Origin: Micromonospora sp. RHAY321
GTDB taxonomy: Bacteria; Actinomycetota; Actinomycetes; Mycobacteriales; Micromonosporaceae
Reading direction: 5' to 3'
DNA: 64,000 bases
Assembly: GCF_023896955.1 (NCBI RefSeq)
Contig: NZ_JAMHIW010000002.1
Coordinates: 434,001 to 498,000, forward strand
Shown here: one piece after another, positions 16,723-26,600 of the stretch
Numbering within the stretch: the stretch's first letter is position 1
Layout of the letters: each line of letters begins with the position of its first letter
Program-made: the position numbers and the translations under genes
Notes under the pieces: generated by a model
Seen by the model: the letters and a program-made list of their open reading frames with translations, nothing else
What the model was told of the DNA's origin: nothing
Databases searched by the model: none

Positions 16723-17724
16723 ATGAAACGCACCGCCACCACCATCCTGGCCACCGTCGCCCTGCTCCTCGCCGCCACCGGCTGCGGCGGCGGCGACTCC
16801 TCCGACACCGGCGCCGGCGGCAACAAGGAAGTCACCCTCACGCTCAACTGGGTGCCCTACGGCGAGCACGCCCCGTTCTACTACGGGCTGCAGAAGGGCT
16901 ACTACACCGCCGAGGGCATCGACCTGAAGATCCTGCCCGGCAACGGCTCGGGCAACACCATCAAGCAGGTCGCCCAGAAGCAGACCGACTTCGGCTGGGC
17001 CGACAGCCCGGTGCTGCTCAAGTCGGTGGCCACCGGCATGCCGGTCCGCAGCCTCGGCGCCTACCTGGAGAAGGGCCCGTCCTCGGTGGAGTTCTTCACC
17101 GAGGAGAACATCAAGACCCCGGCGGACCTCAAGGGCAAGACCGTCGGCGGCACCCCCGGCGACGCCCTCTACGCGACCTTCCCCGCCTGGCTGGAGAAGA
17201 ACGGCGTCAAACAGAGCGACGTCAAGGTCGTCAACGTGGACGCCGCCGGCAAGATCGCCGCGCTGGCCGAGGGCAAGGTCGACGCCATCATGGGCTTCTT
17301 CCACGACCAGGCGCCCACCATCGAGAACCGGACCAGCAAGAAGGTCGACGTGCTGCTCTTCGCCGACTACGGGATGAACCTGCTCGGCACCGGCCTGATC
17401 GCCAACACCCAGACCCTGCAGAAGGACCCGGAGCTGGCCCGCAAGTTCGTCCGGGCTACCCAGAAGTCCTGGGCCGACGCCGCTCGCGACCCGGCCGGCG
17501 CGGTGAGCGCGATGAGCGCGCTGGCCGAGAACGAGCCCCCGGCCGAGGTGCTCACCAAGCAACTCACCCTCGTCCTGCCGCTGATCGGTGCCGAAGGCCC
17601 GCCCGGGGTGAACACCGAGGCCCAGTGGACCGAGACCATCGACCTGATGTCCCGCTACGCGGAGCTGAAGGACCCGGGCGCGCCCAACGCGTACTGGGAC
17701 GCCTCCTACGCGGCCCAGGGGTGA
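16723..17724 (+). CDS. ABC transporter substrate-binding lipoprotein (NMT1/THI5-like)
   Basis: A 333-residue extracytoplasmic binding protein. It has a lipoprotein signal with lipobox LAATGC (Cys at about residue 20), then the family features LTLNWVPYGEHAPFYYGLQKG, a Gly-rich PGNGSGNTIKQVA loop and FGWADSPVLLKSVATG. Relatives bind hydroxymethylpyrimidine or formylaminopyrimidine, taurine, aliphatic sulfonates or riboflavin. This is unexpected beside sugar-type dehydrogenase genes. The ATG at 16723 has GGAGG upstream. The permease ends 23 bases before and the ATPase starts 4 bases after. Confidence 0.88.
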   Translation: MKRTATTILATVALLLAATGCGGGDSSDTGAGGNKEVTLTLNWVPYGEHAPFYYGLQKGYYTAEGIDLKILPGNGSGNTIKQVAQKQTDFGWADSPVLLKSVATGMPVRSLGAYLEKGPSSVEFFTEENIKTPADLKGKTVGGTPGDALYATFPAWLEKNGVKQSDVKVVNVDAAGKIAALAEGKVDAIMGFFHDQAPTIENRTSKKVDVLLFADYGMNLLGTGLIANTQTLQKDPELARKFVRATQKSWADAARDPAGAVSAMSALAENEPPAEVLTKQLTLVLPLIGAEGPPGVNTEAQWTETIDLMSRYAELKDPGAPNAYWDASYAAQG

Positions 17725-17728
17725 CCCG

Positions 17729-18523
17729 GTGACCGCCGCGCCGGCACGGGCCGGCACCGCCATCGGGATGTCCGGGTTGACCGTCCGGTTCAGCTCCCGA
17801 CGGTCGCAGACCACCGCTCTGGACGACGTGTCCCTGGACATCGAGCCGGGGGAGTTCGTCACCATCGTCGGTCCGTCCGGCTGCGGCAAGTCCACGCTGC
17901 TGAAGATCGTCGCCGGGCTGGTCCGGCCGACCAGCGGCGAGGTGTCACTGCTGGACCGCCCGGTGAAAGGCCCGCAGAAGGAGATCGGCTTCGTCTTCCA
18001 GAAGGCCGCGCTGCTGGAGTGGCGCGGCGCGCGGGCCAACATCCTGCTCCAGGCCGAGATGCGCGGCATGGACCGGGCGCAGGCGGCCCGCCGGGCGGAC
18101 GAGCTGATCGAGATGACCGGCCTGACCGGCTTCGAGAAGGCGCTGCCGCACGAGCTGTCCGGCGGTATGCAGCAGCGGGTGGCGCTCTGCCGGGCGCTGC
18201 TGCACTCCCCGCCGGTGCTGCTCATGGACGAGCCGTTCGGCGCACTGGACGCGTTGACCCGGGAGCAGATGAACGCCGAACTGCACCGGATCTGGCGGGA
18301 GACCGGCACCACGGTCGTGCTGGTCACCCACTCCATCGCCGAGGCGGTCTTCCTCGGCACCCGGGTCGTGGTGATGAGCGCCCGGCCCGGCCGGATCATC
18401 CGGACCTTCCCGGTCGAGCTGCCGGCGCACCGCGACTACGCGCAGGTGATGTCGGATCCCCGCTTCGACCGGCTCGCCACCGACCTGCGCGGGTTGCTCG
18501 GCAGCGCGGCCGCCAACCACTGA
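17729..18523 (+). CDS. ABC transporter ATP-binding protein (SsuB/TauB type)
   Basis: A 264-residue ATPase with Walker A GPSGCGKST, Q-loop VFQKAALLEW, signature LSGGMQQR, Walker B VLLMDEPFGALD and the H-loop histidine in VTHSIAEAVF. It drives uptake through the adjacent permease. The GTG start follows the binding-protein stop by 4 bases. The sequence places it in the nitrate/sulfonate/pyrimidine importer class together with its partners. Confidence 0.92.
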   Translation: MTAAPARAGTAIGMSGLTVRFSSRRSQTTALDDVSLDIEPGEFVTIVGPSGCGKSTLLKIVAGLVRPTSGEVSLLDRPVKGPQKEIGFVFQKAALLEWRGARANILLQAEMRGMDRAQAARRADELIEMTGLTGFEKALPHELSGGMQQRVALCRALLHSPPVLLMDEPFGALDALTREQMNAELHRIWRETGTTVVLVTHSIAEAVFLGTRVVVMSARPGRIIRTFPVELPAHRDYAQVMSDPRFDRLATDLRGLLGSAAANH

Positions 18524-18560
18524 GCGTGATCAGCACGACCAGCACGACGGAAGGAACACC

Positions 18561-19712
18561 ATGACCCGCAGGTCGATCGGCATCATCGTCAACGGCGTGA
18601 CCGGACGGATGGGCTACCGGCAGCATCTCGTCCGCTCGCTGCTGGCCATCCGCGAGGCGGGCGGCGTGACCTTGGCCGACGGTACGACCATCTGGCCGGA
18701 GCCGGTCCTGGTCGGACGCAACGAGACGAAGCTCCGGGAGCTCGCCGAGCGGCACGGCCTGACCGACTGGACCACCGACCTCACCTCGGCGCTGGCCCGG
18801 GACGACGTGGAGATCTACTTCGACGCCCAGGTCACCCAGCAGCGGGAGAAGGCGATCCGGCAGGCGATAGAGGCCGGCAAGCACATCTACACGGAAAAGC
18901 CGCTGGCCGAGGACACCGCCGGCGCGCTCGACCTGGCCCGGGCCGCCGACGCGGCCGGCGTACGCACCGGCGTGGTGCAGGACAAGCTGTTCCTGCCCGG
19001 GCTGCGCAAACTCAAGCGGCTCATCGACGGCGGCTTCTTCGGCCGGATCCTCTCGGTACGCGGCGAGTTCGGCTACTGGGTCTTCGAGGGCGACTGGCAG
19101 CCTGCCCAGCGGCCGTCCTGGAACTACCGGGCCGAGGACGGCGGCGGCATCGTGGTCGACATGTTCCCGCACTGGCACTACGTGCTGGAGGAGCTGTTCG
19201 GCCGGGTCGCCGCCGTCTCCTGCGTGACGGCCACCCACGTGCCCGAGCGGGTCGACGAGGACGGCCGCACCTATCCGGCCACCGCCGACGACGCCGCGTA
19301 CGGCATCTTCGAGCTGGACGGCGGAGTGGTCGCGCAGCTCAACTCGTCCTGGTGCGTGCGTGTGTTCCGCGACGAGCTGGTGGAGTTCCAGGTCGACGGC
19401 ACCGAGGGCAGCGCGGTGGCCGGGCTGCGCCGCTGTCGGGTGCAGCACCGGGCGGTGACCCCGAAGCCGGTGTGGAACCCGGACCTGCCGGTCACCGAGG
19501 ACTTCCGGGCCCAGTGGACCGAGGTGCCCGACAACGAGGAGTTCGACAACGGCTTCAAGGTGCAGTGGGAGGCGTTCCTGCGGCACGTCGTGGCCGGTGA
19601 GCCGTTCCGCTGGGACTTCCTGGCCGGCGCGCGCGGCGTGCAGCTCGCCGAGCTGGGGTTGCGCTCGGCCCGCGAGGGTGTCCGCGTCGAGGTGCCGGAG
19701 CTGGGCCGGTGA
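18561..19712 (+). CDS. Gfo/Idh/MocA-family NAD(P)-dependent dehydrogenase
   Basis: A 383-residue oxidoreductase. The N-terminal dinucleotide fold starts IGIIVNGVTGRMG, and the EKPL motif typical of the family (HIYTEKPLAEDTAG) lies near residue 113. The C-terminal domain carries GGGIVVDMFPHWHYVLEELFG, where the catalytic His/Asp pair is expected. Family members oxidise or reduce ring hydroxyls of sugars and inositols. GGAAGGA precedes the ATG. The gene lies 37 bases after the ATPase gene and overlaps the DUF993 gene by 4 bp, so it should act on the compound imported by the operon. Confidence 0.88.
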   Translation: MTRRSIGIIVNGVTGRMGYRQHLVRSLLAIREAGGVTLADGTTIWPEPVLVGRNETKLRELAERHGLTDWTTDLTSALARDDVEIYFDAQVTQQREKAIRQAIEAGKHIYTEKPLAEDTAGALDLARAADAAGVRTGVVQDKLFLPGLRKLKRLIDGGFFGRILSVRGEFGYWVFEGDWQPAQRPSWNYRAEDGGGIVVDMFPHWHYVLEELFGRVAAVSCVTATHVPERVDEDGRTYPATADDAAYGIFELDGGVVAQLNSSWCVRVFRDELVEFQVDGTEGSAVAGLRRCRVQHRAVTPKPVWNPDLPVTEDFRAQWTEVPDNEEFDNGFKVQWEAFLRHVVAGEPFRWDFLAGARGVQLAELGLRSAREGVRVEVPELGR

Positions 19713-20866
19713 CCGGCGCGGCCGAGGTCGTGCTGCCCGGCGGGCGGCGACACCGCCTGGCCGGTGGCAGCGGGTTCACCCGCCCGGCGGCACCGGCGAC
19801 CAGCCGGATCGCGTACGCCGCCGCGCACGTGGTGGCCGACCCTGGCGCGGAGAATGTCCCCGGCGCGCCAGCGGCGGTGGACTGGGACACCACCCTGGCC
19901 TTCCGTCGGCACCTGTGGTCGTACGGGCTCGGCGTGGCCGAGGCGATGGACACCGCCCAGCGGGGGATGGGGCTGGACTACCCGGCCACCCGGGAGCTGA
20001 TCCGCCGCAGCGCCGCCGAGGCCCGCGCGGTGGGCGGGCGGATCGTCGCCGGGGTCGGCACCGACCAGCTGCCAGCAGGTCCGGCCACCCTCGCCGAGGT
20101 CACCGCCGCCTACCGGGAGCAGCTCGACGACGTGCGTGCGGCCGGCGCCCGACCGGTGCTGATGTGCAGCCGGCACCTGGCGGCCGCGGCCCGCGGCCCC
20201 GAGGACTACCTGCGGGTGTACGACGAGCTGCTGACCGCTGCCACCGAGCCGGTGGTGCTGCACTGGCTGGGTCCGATGTTCGACCCGGCGCTGACCGGCT
20301 ACTGGGGTGCGGTCGACCTGGACCTGGCCGCCGACACGGTGGTCGAACTGATCAAGGCGCACCAGTCCCGGGTGGACGGCATCAAGGTGTCGCTGCTCGA
20401 CGCCGGGTGGGAGGTCGCACTGCGCCGCCGACTGCCGGCCGGAGTCCGGCTCTACACCGGCGACGACTTCCACTACCCGGAGCTGATCCGGGGCGACGAG
20501 GTGGGCCACTCCGACGCGCTGCTCGGTGTGTTCGCGGCCATCGCGCCGGCCGCCGCCGCCGCGCTGACCGCGCTCGACCGGGGGGACCTGGTCGCGTACG
20601 ACGAGATCTTCGCCCCGACCGTCCCGCTGGCCCGGCACCTGTTCGCGGCGCCGACCTGGCACTACAAGACGGGGATCGTGTTCCTGGCCTGGCTGGCCGG
20701 CCACCAGGACCACTTCACCATGGTCGGCGGCGCGCAGTCCGGCCGGTCTCCGGCGCACCTGGCCACCCTGCTCACCCTGGCCGACGCCGCCGGGTTGCTG
20801 CCCGACGCCGAGCTGGCCGCCGCCCGCGCCCGGGCGCTGTTCACCGTGGCGGGGGTGCGGCAGTGA
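19709..20866 (+). CDS. DUF993 protein, dihydrodipicolinate synthase-like
   Basis: A 385-residue TIM-barrel protein of the family annotated DUF993, distantly related to the DapA/N-acetylneuraminate lyase aldolases. The candidate Schiff-base lysine is in RVDGIKVSLLDAGWE, at the place of the DapA lysine strand, and LYTGDDFHYPELIRGD follows. An aldol-cleavage or dehydration reaction is suggested, but no function is established in my knowledge. The GTG start overlaps the dehydrogenase stop (GTGA) and the stop overlaps the next start, so three enzymes are coupled: oxidise, cleave, isomerise would be a plausible series. Confidence 0.82.
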   Translation: MTGAAEVVLPGGRRHRLAGGSGFTRPAAPATSRIAYAAAHVVADPGAENVPGAPAAVDWDTTLAFRRHLWSYGLGVAEAMDTAQRGMGLDYPATRELIRRSAAEARAVGGRIVAGVGTDQLPAGPATLAEVTAAYREQLDDVRAAGARPVLMCSRHLAAAARGPEDYLRVYDELLTAATEPVVLHWLGPMFDPALTGYWGAVDLDLAADTVVELIKAHQSRVDGIKVSLLDAGWEVALRRRLPAGVRLYTGDDFHYPELIRGDEVGHSDALLGVFAAIAPAAAAALTALDRGDLVAYDEIFAPTVPLARHLFAAPTWHYKTGIVFLAWLAGHQDHFTMVGGAQSGRSPAHLATLLTLADAAGLLPDAELAAARARALFTVAGVRQ

Positions 20867-21669
20867 GTGGGCTGGAGCGGTTCTCCTTCAACCAGGCCAC
20901 CGCTCAGCACTGGCCGCTGCCGGAGGTGGTGGCCGGTTGCGTCGCGGCCGGGGTGCCGGGCATCGGGCTGTGGCGGGAGCCGGTGGCCGGGTACGGGTTG
21001 GCCCGCTCGGCGAAACTGGTCCGAGACGCCGGTCTGACCGTCACCTCGCTGTGCCGGGGCGGCTTCTTCTCCGCCGACGACTGGCGCGCGGAGAACCTGC
21101 GGGCCATCGAGGAGGCGGCCACGCTGGGCGCCCCGGAGCTGGTGCTGGTGTCCGGCGGGCTGCCTCCGGGCAGCCGGGACATCGACGGCGCCCGGCAGCG
21201 GGTCGCCGACGCGATCGGGGCGCTGGCCCCGCACGCCGAGGCCGCCGGCGTACGCCTGGCGATCGAGCCGCTGCACCCGATGTTCGCCGCCGACCGCTGC
21301 GTGATCGCCAGCCTCGGTCAGGCGCTGGACATCGCCGAGCGGTTCGACCCGACGGTGGTCGGTGTGGTCGTGGACGCCTATCACGTCTGGTGGGACGACA
21401 CGGTGTACGCGCAGATCGCGCGAGCGGGTTCCCGGATCGCCGCGTTCCAGGTCTGCGACTGGGTGACACCACTGCCGGAGGGGGTGCTGCTCGGCCGGGC
21501 GTTGCCCGGCGACGGGTGCATCGAGCTGCGCCGGTTGCGCGAGGCGGTCGACGCGGCCGGCTACGGCGGCCCGATCGAGGTGGAGGTCTTCTCCGCCGAG
21601 GTGTGGGCGCGGCCGGGCACCGAGGTGCTGGGCGCGGCGATAGCCGGCTACCTGCGCCACGTTGCCTGA
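20863..21669 (+). CDS. Sugar phosphate isomerase/epimerase-like TIM barrel
   Basis: A 268-residue AP-endonuclease-2/xylose-isomerase-like barrel. Putative divalent-metal ligands are Glu in RLAIEPLHPM, Asp and His in VVVDAYHVWWD and Glu in PIEVEVFSAE. Relatives include inosose dehydratase and 3-keto-sugar epimerases or isomerases. With a Gfo/Idh/MocA dehydrogenase upstream, it may act on a keto-sugar or keto-inositol; this is inference. GTG 20863 overlaps the DUF993 stop. Its stop overlaps the start of the permease gene. Confidence 0.85.
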   Translation: MSGLERFSFNQATAQHWPLPEVVAGCVAAGVPGIGLWREPVAGYGLARSAKLVRDAGLTVTSLCRGGFFSADDWRAENLRAIEEAATLGAPELVLVSGGLPPGSRDIDGARQRVADAIGALAPHAEAAGVRLAIEPLHPMFAADRCVIASLGQALDIAERFDPTVVGVVVDAYHVWWDDTVYAQIARAGSRIAAFQVCDWVTPLPEGVLLGRALPGDGCIELRRLREAVDAAGYGGPIEVEVFSAEVWARPGTEVLGAAIAGYLRHVA

Positions 21670-22858
21670 GACTGTCGAGCGGCGTTGGCCGGCGGCGGTC
21701 GGCGCGTGGTTGGGCATCGGCACCGCGCCCGCCACGCTGGTGCTCGGCGCGGCGATGGCGGCTCGGCACGGCGGCGCGGTGCCGCCGGCCGGGCTGCTGG
21801 TCGGCGGGGTGCTGATGGCGGCGCTGCTCTGGGGGCAGGGCCGGATCGGCCTGCGCCGCCCGCTCGGCGACGGCGGGACGCTCACCGCCGTGCTGCCCGC
21901 CTATCTGGGGAACACCTCGCGGCTGCTGCTGGCGGCGGTGCTGGCCGTGTCGATGGTCGGCTGGAACGGGTTCAACGTCGGGCTCGGCGGGGCCTCCCTC
22001 GCCGCGTTGACGCACCTGCCGGGCTGGGCCGGGCCGGTGCTGCTGGAGGTGGCGGTGCTGTCCGTCTCCTGGGCGCCGGCCCGGCTTGGCAACCGGGTCG
22101 CCGTGCTCACCACGCTCAGCGCGGTGGTCCTTGTCGGCTGGTGCCTGACGGTGCTGCCACCACCCGGTGCGCCGGTCCGCCTGGCCGCCGGTGGGCTCGC
22201 CGACGCCGCCGCGCTGATCGGCTACGCGGCGGTGTTCGCGCTGCGCGCGCCGGACTTCAGCGTGGGCCTCGCCCGGCGGCGGGACCTGGCCTGGTGCGTG
22301 GGGCTGCTGATCGGACCTGCGCTGCTCGGGGTGCTCGTCGGTGCCGGCCTGTGGCTGCGGACCGGTTCGGCCGACGTGGTCGCACTGCTGGCCGTCGGCT
22401 CGGGCCTGGCCGCGTACGCGAATCTGTTCGTCGCGGTGGCGGTCTTCGCCGCCGCGCTGACCACCACGTACTCCGGGGCGCTGGCGATCCGCGGCCTGGC
22501 TCCCCGCGTGCCGGCTCGTACGGCGATGCTGGTCGTCGCGGTGCTCGGCGGGGTGCTGGCGGTGGCGCGTTTCGACCGCCTCGTGCTGCCCTGGTTGACG
22601 CTCCTGGCCGCCGCGCTGCCGGTGCTGGTGGTGCCGATGGCCATGGAAGCCGCGGCCCGTCGGCGTGGCCGTGTGCCGCGGACCGTGCCCGCCTGGTGTT
22701 GGGTGCCGCCCGCGTTGCTGGCGGTGGCCTGCACGCTCACCGGGGTCGGCGTCGCGCCGCTGCTCGGGCTGGCCGTGGCCGTGGCGTGCACCGTGCTCTG
22801 GAGGCGCCGAGGAGACGCGGCCCGGGCGGCCGATGGTGGCGCCCAGCCCGGTAGGTGA
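21662..22858 (+). CDS. NCS1-like (cytosine permease-type) membrane transporter
   Basis: A 398-residue integral membrane protein with 11-12 hydrophobic segments. The N-terminal GAWLGIGTAPATLVLGA, the segment VSMVGWNGFNVGLGGASLAAL and the ALRAPDFSVGLARRRDL loop recall the NCS1 purine/cytosine/allantoin permeases, but similarity is not strong enough to be certain. The TTG start overlaps the isomerase stop by 8 bp, so it seems to be the last gene of the operon. It is a second transporter in a cluster that already has an ABC importer. It may carry a related substrate or an end product. Confidence 0.65.
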   Translation: MPETVERRWPAAVGAWLGIGTAPATLVLGAAMAARHGGAVPPAGLLVGGVLMAALLWGQGRIGLRRPLGDGGTLTAVLPAYLGNTSRLLLAAVLAVSMVGWNGFNVGLGGASLAALTHLPGWAGPVLLEVAVLSVSWAPARLGNRVAVLTTLSAVVLVGWCLTVLPPPGAPVRLAAGGLADAAALIGYAAVFALRAPDFSVGLARRRDLAWCVGLLIGPALLGVLVGAGLWLRTGSADVVALLAVGSGLAAYANLFVAVAVFAAALTTTYSGALAIRGLAPRVPARTAMLVVAVLGGVLAVARFDRLVLPWLTLLAAALPVLVVPMAMEAAARRRGRVPRTVPAWCWVPPALLAVACTLTGVGVAPLLGLAVAVACTVLWRRRGDAARAADGGAQPGR

Positions 22859-22994
22859 GGGGTCCGATGGGACGATCGTGGCTACCAGGCCCGGTGCCTG
22901 GACATCAACATGCTCGCCCTCATGGGTTCACCTCGCCGCTCGTCGGGTCCACTCACGACGGACGCCGACCTCCGGGCTGGCGACCTCGGCCGCT

Positions 22995-23339
22995 CTACTC
23001 AGCTCGCCGAGCCGGAGCGCGCGAGCCGTACGCCGGGCCGAACACCACCAGCAGCGCCAGGTCCTCGGTCACCTCGTCGAACCGGTGCTCCTCGCCAGCC
23101 GGCACGAAGATCACCGAACCCGGGCCCACCTCGGCCGCGCCGTCCGGGGTCACGATCCGGCCCCGCCCCGCGGTGACCACGTAGATCTCGTCCTCGGTGT
23201 GCGGGCTCTGATCGTCGAGACCGCCCGCCGGGATGCAGTACGTTCCCACCGACAGGTCCGGCACTCTCAGCTGTTCAACCCAGTCGTTGGCGGCCCCGGC
23301 GGCTGCGGTCCACCGGCCCGCGCCTTCGATGATCAGCAT
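22995..23339 (-). CDS. Cupin-domain protein
   Basis: A 114-residue cupin with motif 1 approximated by SPHTEDEIYVVTAGRGRIV and motif 2 by VPAGEEHRFDEVTEDLALLV. The metal ligands His, Glu and His are all present. ATG 23339 has TAGGCT 6 bases upstream (23346-23351) and no ribosome-binding site, so it is probably leaderless. It is convergent with the NCS1-like gene and not part of that operon. The reaction is unknown. The 136 bases between the two genes show no clear element. Confidence 0.8.
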   Translation of the reverse strand: MLIIEGAGRWTAAAGAANDWVEQLRVPDLSVGTYCIPAGGLDDQSPHTEDEIYVVTAGRGRIVTPDGAAEVGPGSVIFVPAGEEHRFDEVTEDLALLVVFGPAYGSRAPARRAE

Positions 23340-23641
23340 GGCGGAAGCCTAGTACGGCATCGACAGTAGGCGAATCGTCTTCGAGTCGGGTTCGTTGGTG
23401 TGCTGGACCCTGGTTTCGCAGGCCGGCCCTGGGCAACCGCACGGCGGATCTGCCATGTTCATGCGATGCCCTGGCACGGTCCACTGGTGCGGCTGAGGTT
23501 TGTGATCTTATACGCATCAGCGATCCGAAACACCGCGCAAACCATTGGTTAACCGTCGAGCACTTAGGTGGGGGAGCGCTCCCATAGGCGGGTCGCGATC
23601 GATGAGGACAGCTCCACAAGGGAGCACGTGAGAGGAGTCTC
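23340..23641. other. 302-base intergenic region upstream of the subtilase gene
   Basis: It is more AT-rich than its surroundings between about 23500 and 23570. It holds the -10 box of the leaderless cupin gene at its left edge (23346-23351) and a GGGAGCGCTCCC palindrome at 23572-23583. I see no convincing gene or RNA in it. Confidence 0.6.
23572..23583. promoter_or_regulatory. CebR/LacI-type palindrome upstream of the subtilase gene
   Basis: GGGAGCGCTCCC is a perfect 12-bp palindrome and the core of the CebR operator TGGGAGCGCTCCCA known from Streptomyces cellobiose genes. It lies 59 bases before the subtilase start. Use by a LacI-family protein is inferred. Confidence 0.6.
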
Positions 23642-26600
23642 GTGGCTACCAGCACGAGCGGGAACAGGCTGCGAAGATCAGCGATACCGACGCTGGTCCT
23701 CGCCGTGATCGCCGGCACAACCGGCGTCGCGGGCTCGGCGTCAGCGGCCCCGACAGGGCCATCGGGCAGCGGGAACAGCACCACCGGCTACTTCACCGCC
23801 GGGTCCGACAAGAGAGTCACCCTGACCGACGGCGCCGACCGCCGACCCGACGGCCGCGACGCCGCCAGCCAACGAGCCACCGTGGACACCGCCGGTTCGG
23901 GCACGTACATCGTGGAACTGGCCGAAGAGCCCCTGACCTCCTACGCCGGTGGCGTGTCCGGCCTGGCGCGAACCCGCCCGGACGCGGGTGACCGGCTGGA
24001 CGTCACGTCGGCACCGGCACGGGCCTACCGCGGGCACCTCGACGCGCAGCGCAGCGCCGTCGCTGCCGCAGCCGGGATTCAGGTCAACGCCGCGTACGCC
24101 ACCGCCTTCAACGGGTTCTCGGCCAAGCTGACCGCCGAGCAGGTGGCCACGTTGCGGGCGGACAAGCGCGTCCGCGCGGTCACCGCCTCGCAGGCGCTCG
24201 GCACCAGGACGCCGCCGCCCACCGCGTCGACCCCCGGCGCTCCGCCCGCGACCGCCCCGGCCGCGCCGGACCAACCCCCGGTGGGGGGTCCTGCCCGCAA
24301 GCCGGTCAAGCCCGGCCCCGGCACCGGTACGGGAATGGTTATCGGCGTCCTGGACACCGGCATCTGGCCGGAGAGCGCGTCGTTCGCCAGGAAGATGCAG
24401 GCCCCCGCGACCTGGCGTGGCACCTGCCAGACCGGCGTGGCCTTCGTGGCCGAGCATTGCAATGGCAAGATCGTCGGTGCCCGCTACTTCGCCGACACGT
24501 GGCTCGCCGGCGGCGGCTCGGTGCCCGAGGGCGAGGTGTTGTCTCCCCGCGACATGTCCGGACACGGCACGCACACCGCGTCCACGGCGGCCGGTCTGCC
24601 GGTCTCGGACGTCACCATCGACGGTCGGCGCTTCGGTCCCGTCTCCGGGGTGGCGCCGGACGCCCAGATCGCCGTCTACAAGGTGCTCTGGGGCGGCATG
24701 GGCTTCGACGCCGACATCATCGCCGGCATCGACGCGGCCGTCGCCGACGGCGTGCAGGTCCTGAACTTCTCGATCGGCAGCGACCTCGGCGACTGGGAGG
24801 CCAACACCCCCATCGGTATCGCCTTCCTCAACGCCACGCTGGCCGGAGTCTTCGTGGCGGCGTCGGCCGGCAACACCGGCATCGTGAGCGGGGCGATCAG
24901 CAACGCGGCGCCCTGGGTGACCACCGTGGGCGCGGCGGTGACGAACCTCGACGAGGCGACCGTCACGTTGGGCGACGGCACGAAGCTCGTGGGTGGCTCG
25001 CTGGACGCACTGCCCGGTGGCGACTCACGGCCGATGGTCTTCGGCGAGCAGGCCGGGTCACCGGACCTGGGTGCGGTCTACTGCGAACCGGGCAGCCTCG
25101 ACCCCGCCAAGATCAAGGGCAAGGTGGTCGCCTGCGCACTGTCCGACACGTTCGGATCCGCCGCCGAGATCAAGGCCAAGGGCGGCGCGGCGATGGTGGT
25201 CTTCGACCCGGTCGGCAACTACCGGATCAACTCGATCTTCAACTTCCCGGTCGTCTACCTGCCGACCGAGAAGCAGGCCGGCACACTGTTCAACTATCTG
25301 ATGCGTCACCCGACCGACGCGCGGGTGTCCCTGCGCACTGGCGGTGACGGCTCCAGCGTCCCGGGCGTACCCAGCGTCGCGGACTTCTCCTCCACCGGCC
25401 CGGACAAGGTTGCCGTCGGCGTCCTCAAACCGGACCTGGTCGCGCCTGGTGCGGACATCATCGCCGCGGTCTCCCCGGCGGGTAACTTCGGACGGCAGTA
25501 CGACGCGTACTCGGGCACCTCGATGGCCTCGCCGTATGTGGCCGGCGCGGCGGCGGTTCTGCGTGCCGCGCATCCGAACTGGTCGCCGGGCGCGGTCGCC
25601 TCGGCGCTGCGGACCACCGCCACCGACACGGTCGGCACCAGCAGTCCCCTCGACCAGGGCAGTGGTTTCATCAACCTGGCCGGGGCCACCGATCCGGGTC
25701 TGGTCATCGAGCCGACCGCGGCGGACCTGGTCGCCTTCAGCGAGACGGCCGTGCCGGACGGCAAGGAGCTCAACCTGCCGGCCATCTCGTTGCGCGAGTA
25801 CGACGGGACCCGCCCGGTGACACTCACCCGCACCCTGACCAACGTGGGCAAGGCGCGGGAGACCTACCGCTCGTCGGTGTCCGGGCTGGACGGCATGAAG
25901 GTCACCGTGTCGCCGGCATCGGTGACGCTGGCGCCCGGCAGGTCCGCGACCGTGACCATCACGCTGCGTCGGGGCAGTGCGCCCTGGGACCGGTACGTGA
26001 CCGGTTCGATCGGCTGGCGCGGCAAGGCCCACAGCGCCCGGATCCCGGTCGCCGCCCGGCCGTGGGGAATCATGCCGCGACCGTACGGTGACGACGGGGA
26101 GGAATTCGGCCGGATGACCAGCGGGGCGTCCGGCTCGATCCAGCCGGGCTTCACCGGACCACTCACCGGTCGCAGCACTGGTTACACGCCGATGCGGCGC
26201 TCGTCGTACTCGATGCCGGCCGGCGTCTACGGCGGCGTGTTCGACCCGGGTGCCACCGGGGTGAAGACGTTCGACTTCACCGTGCCGGCGAACACCGCCG
26301 GCATCATGGTCGAAACCAACACCGACGACCCGAACACGAACCTGGACCTCTACCTGTACAAGGGCGACACCCTCATCTACAGCAGTGACAGGTTCTGGAC
26401 CAGCGCGGAGCAGGCGTACAAGTTCCTGCCCGAACCGGGGCGCTACACGGCGTACGTGTTCGCACAGTTCCCCGGTGGTCCGGTTGTCGACTTCCAGTTC
26501 GGTCACGCCATCGTCGGCCGAAACGCGAAGTATCCGGGCGCTACGCTGACGCTTCCCTCCACGGCGGAGCGTGGTGCGACGCAGGGTTTCACGCTGAAGC

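Noticed and set aside
22859..22994. A small gene or RNA between the NCS1-like and cupin genes
   Set aside because: No frame with a start, ribosome-binding site and sensible composition, and no stable structure stood out.
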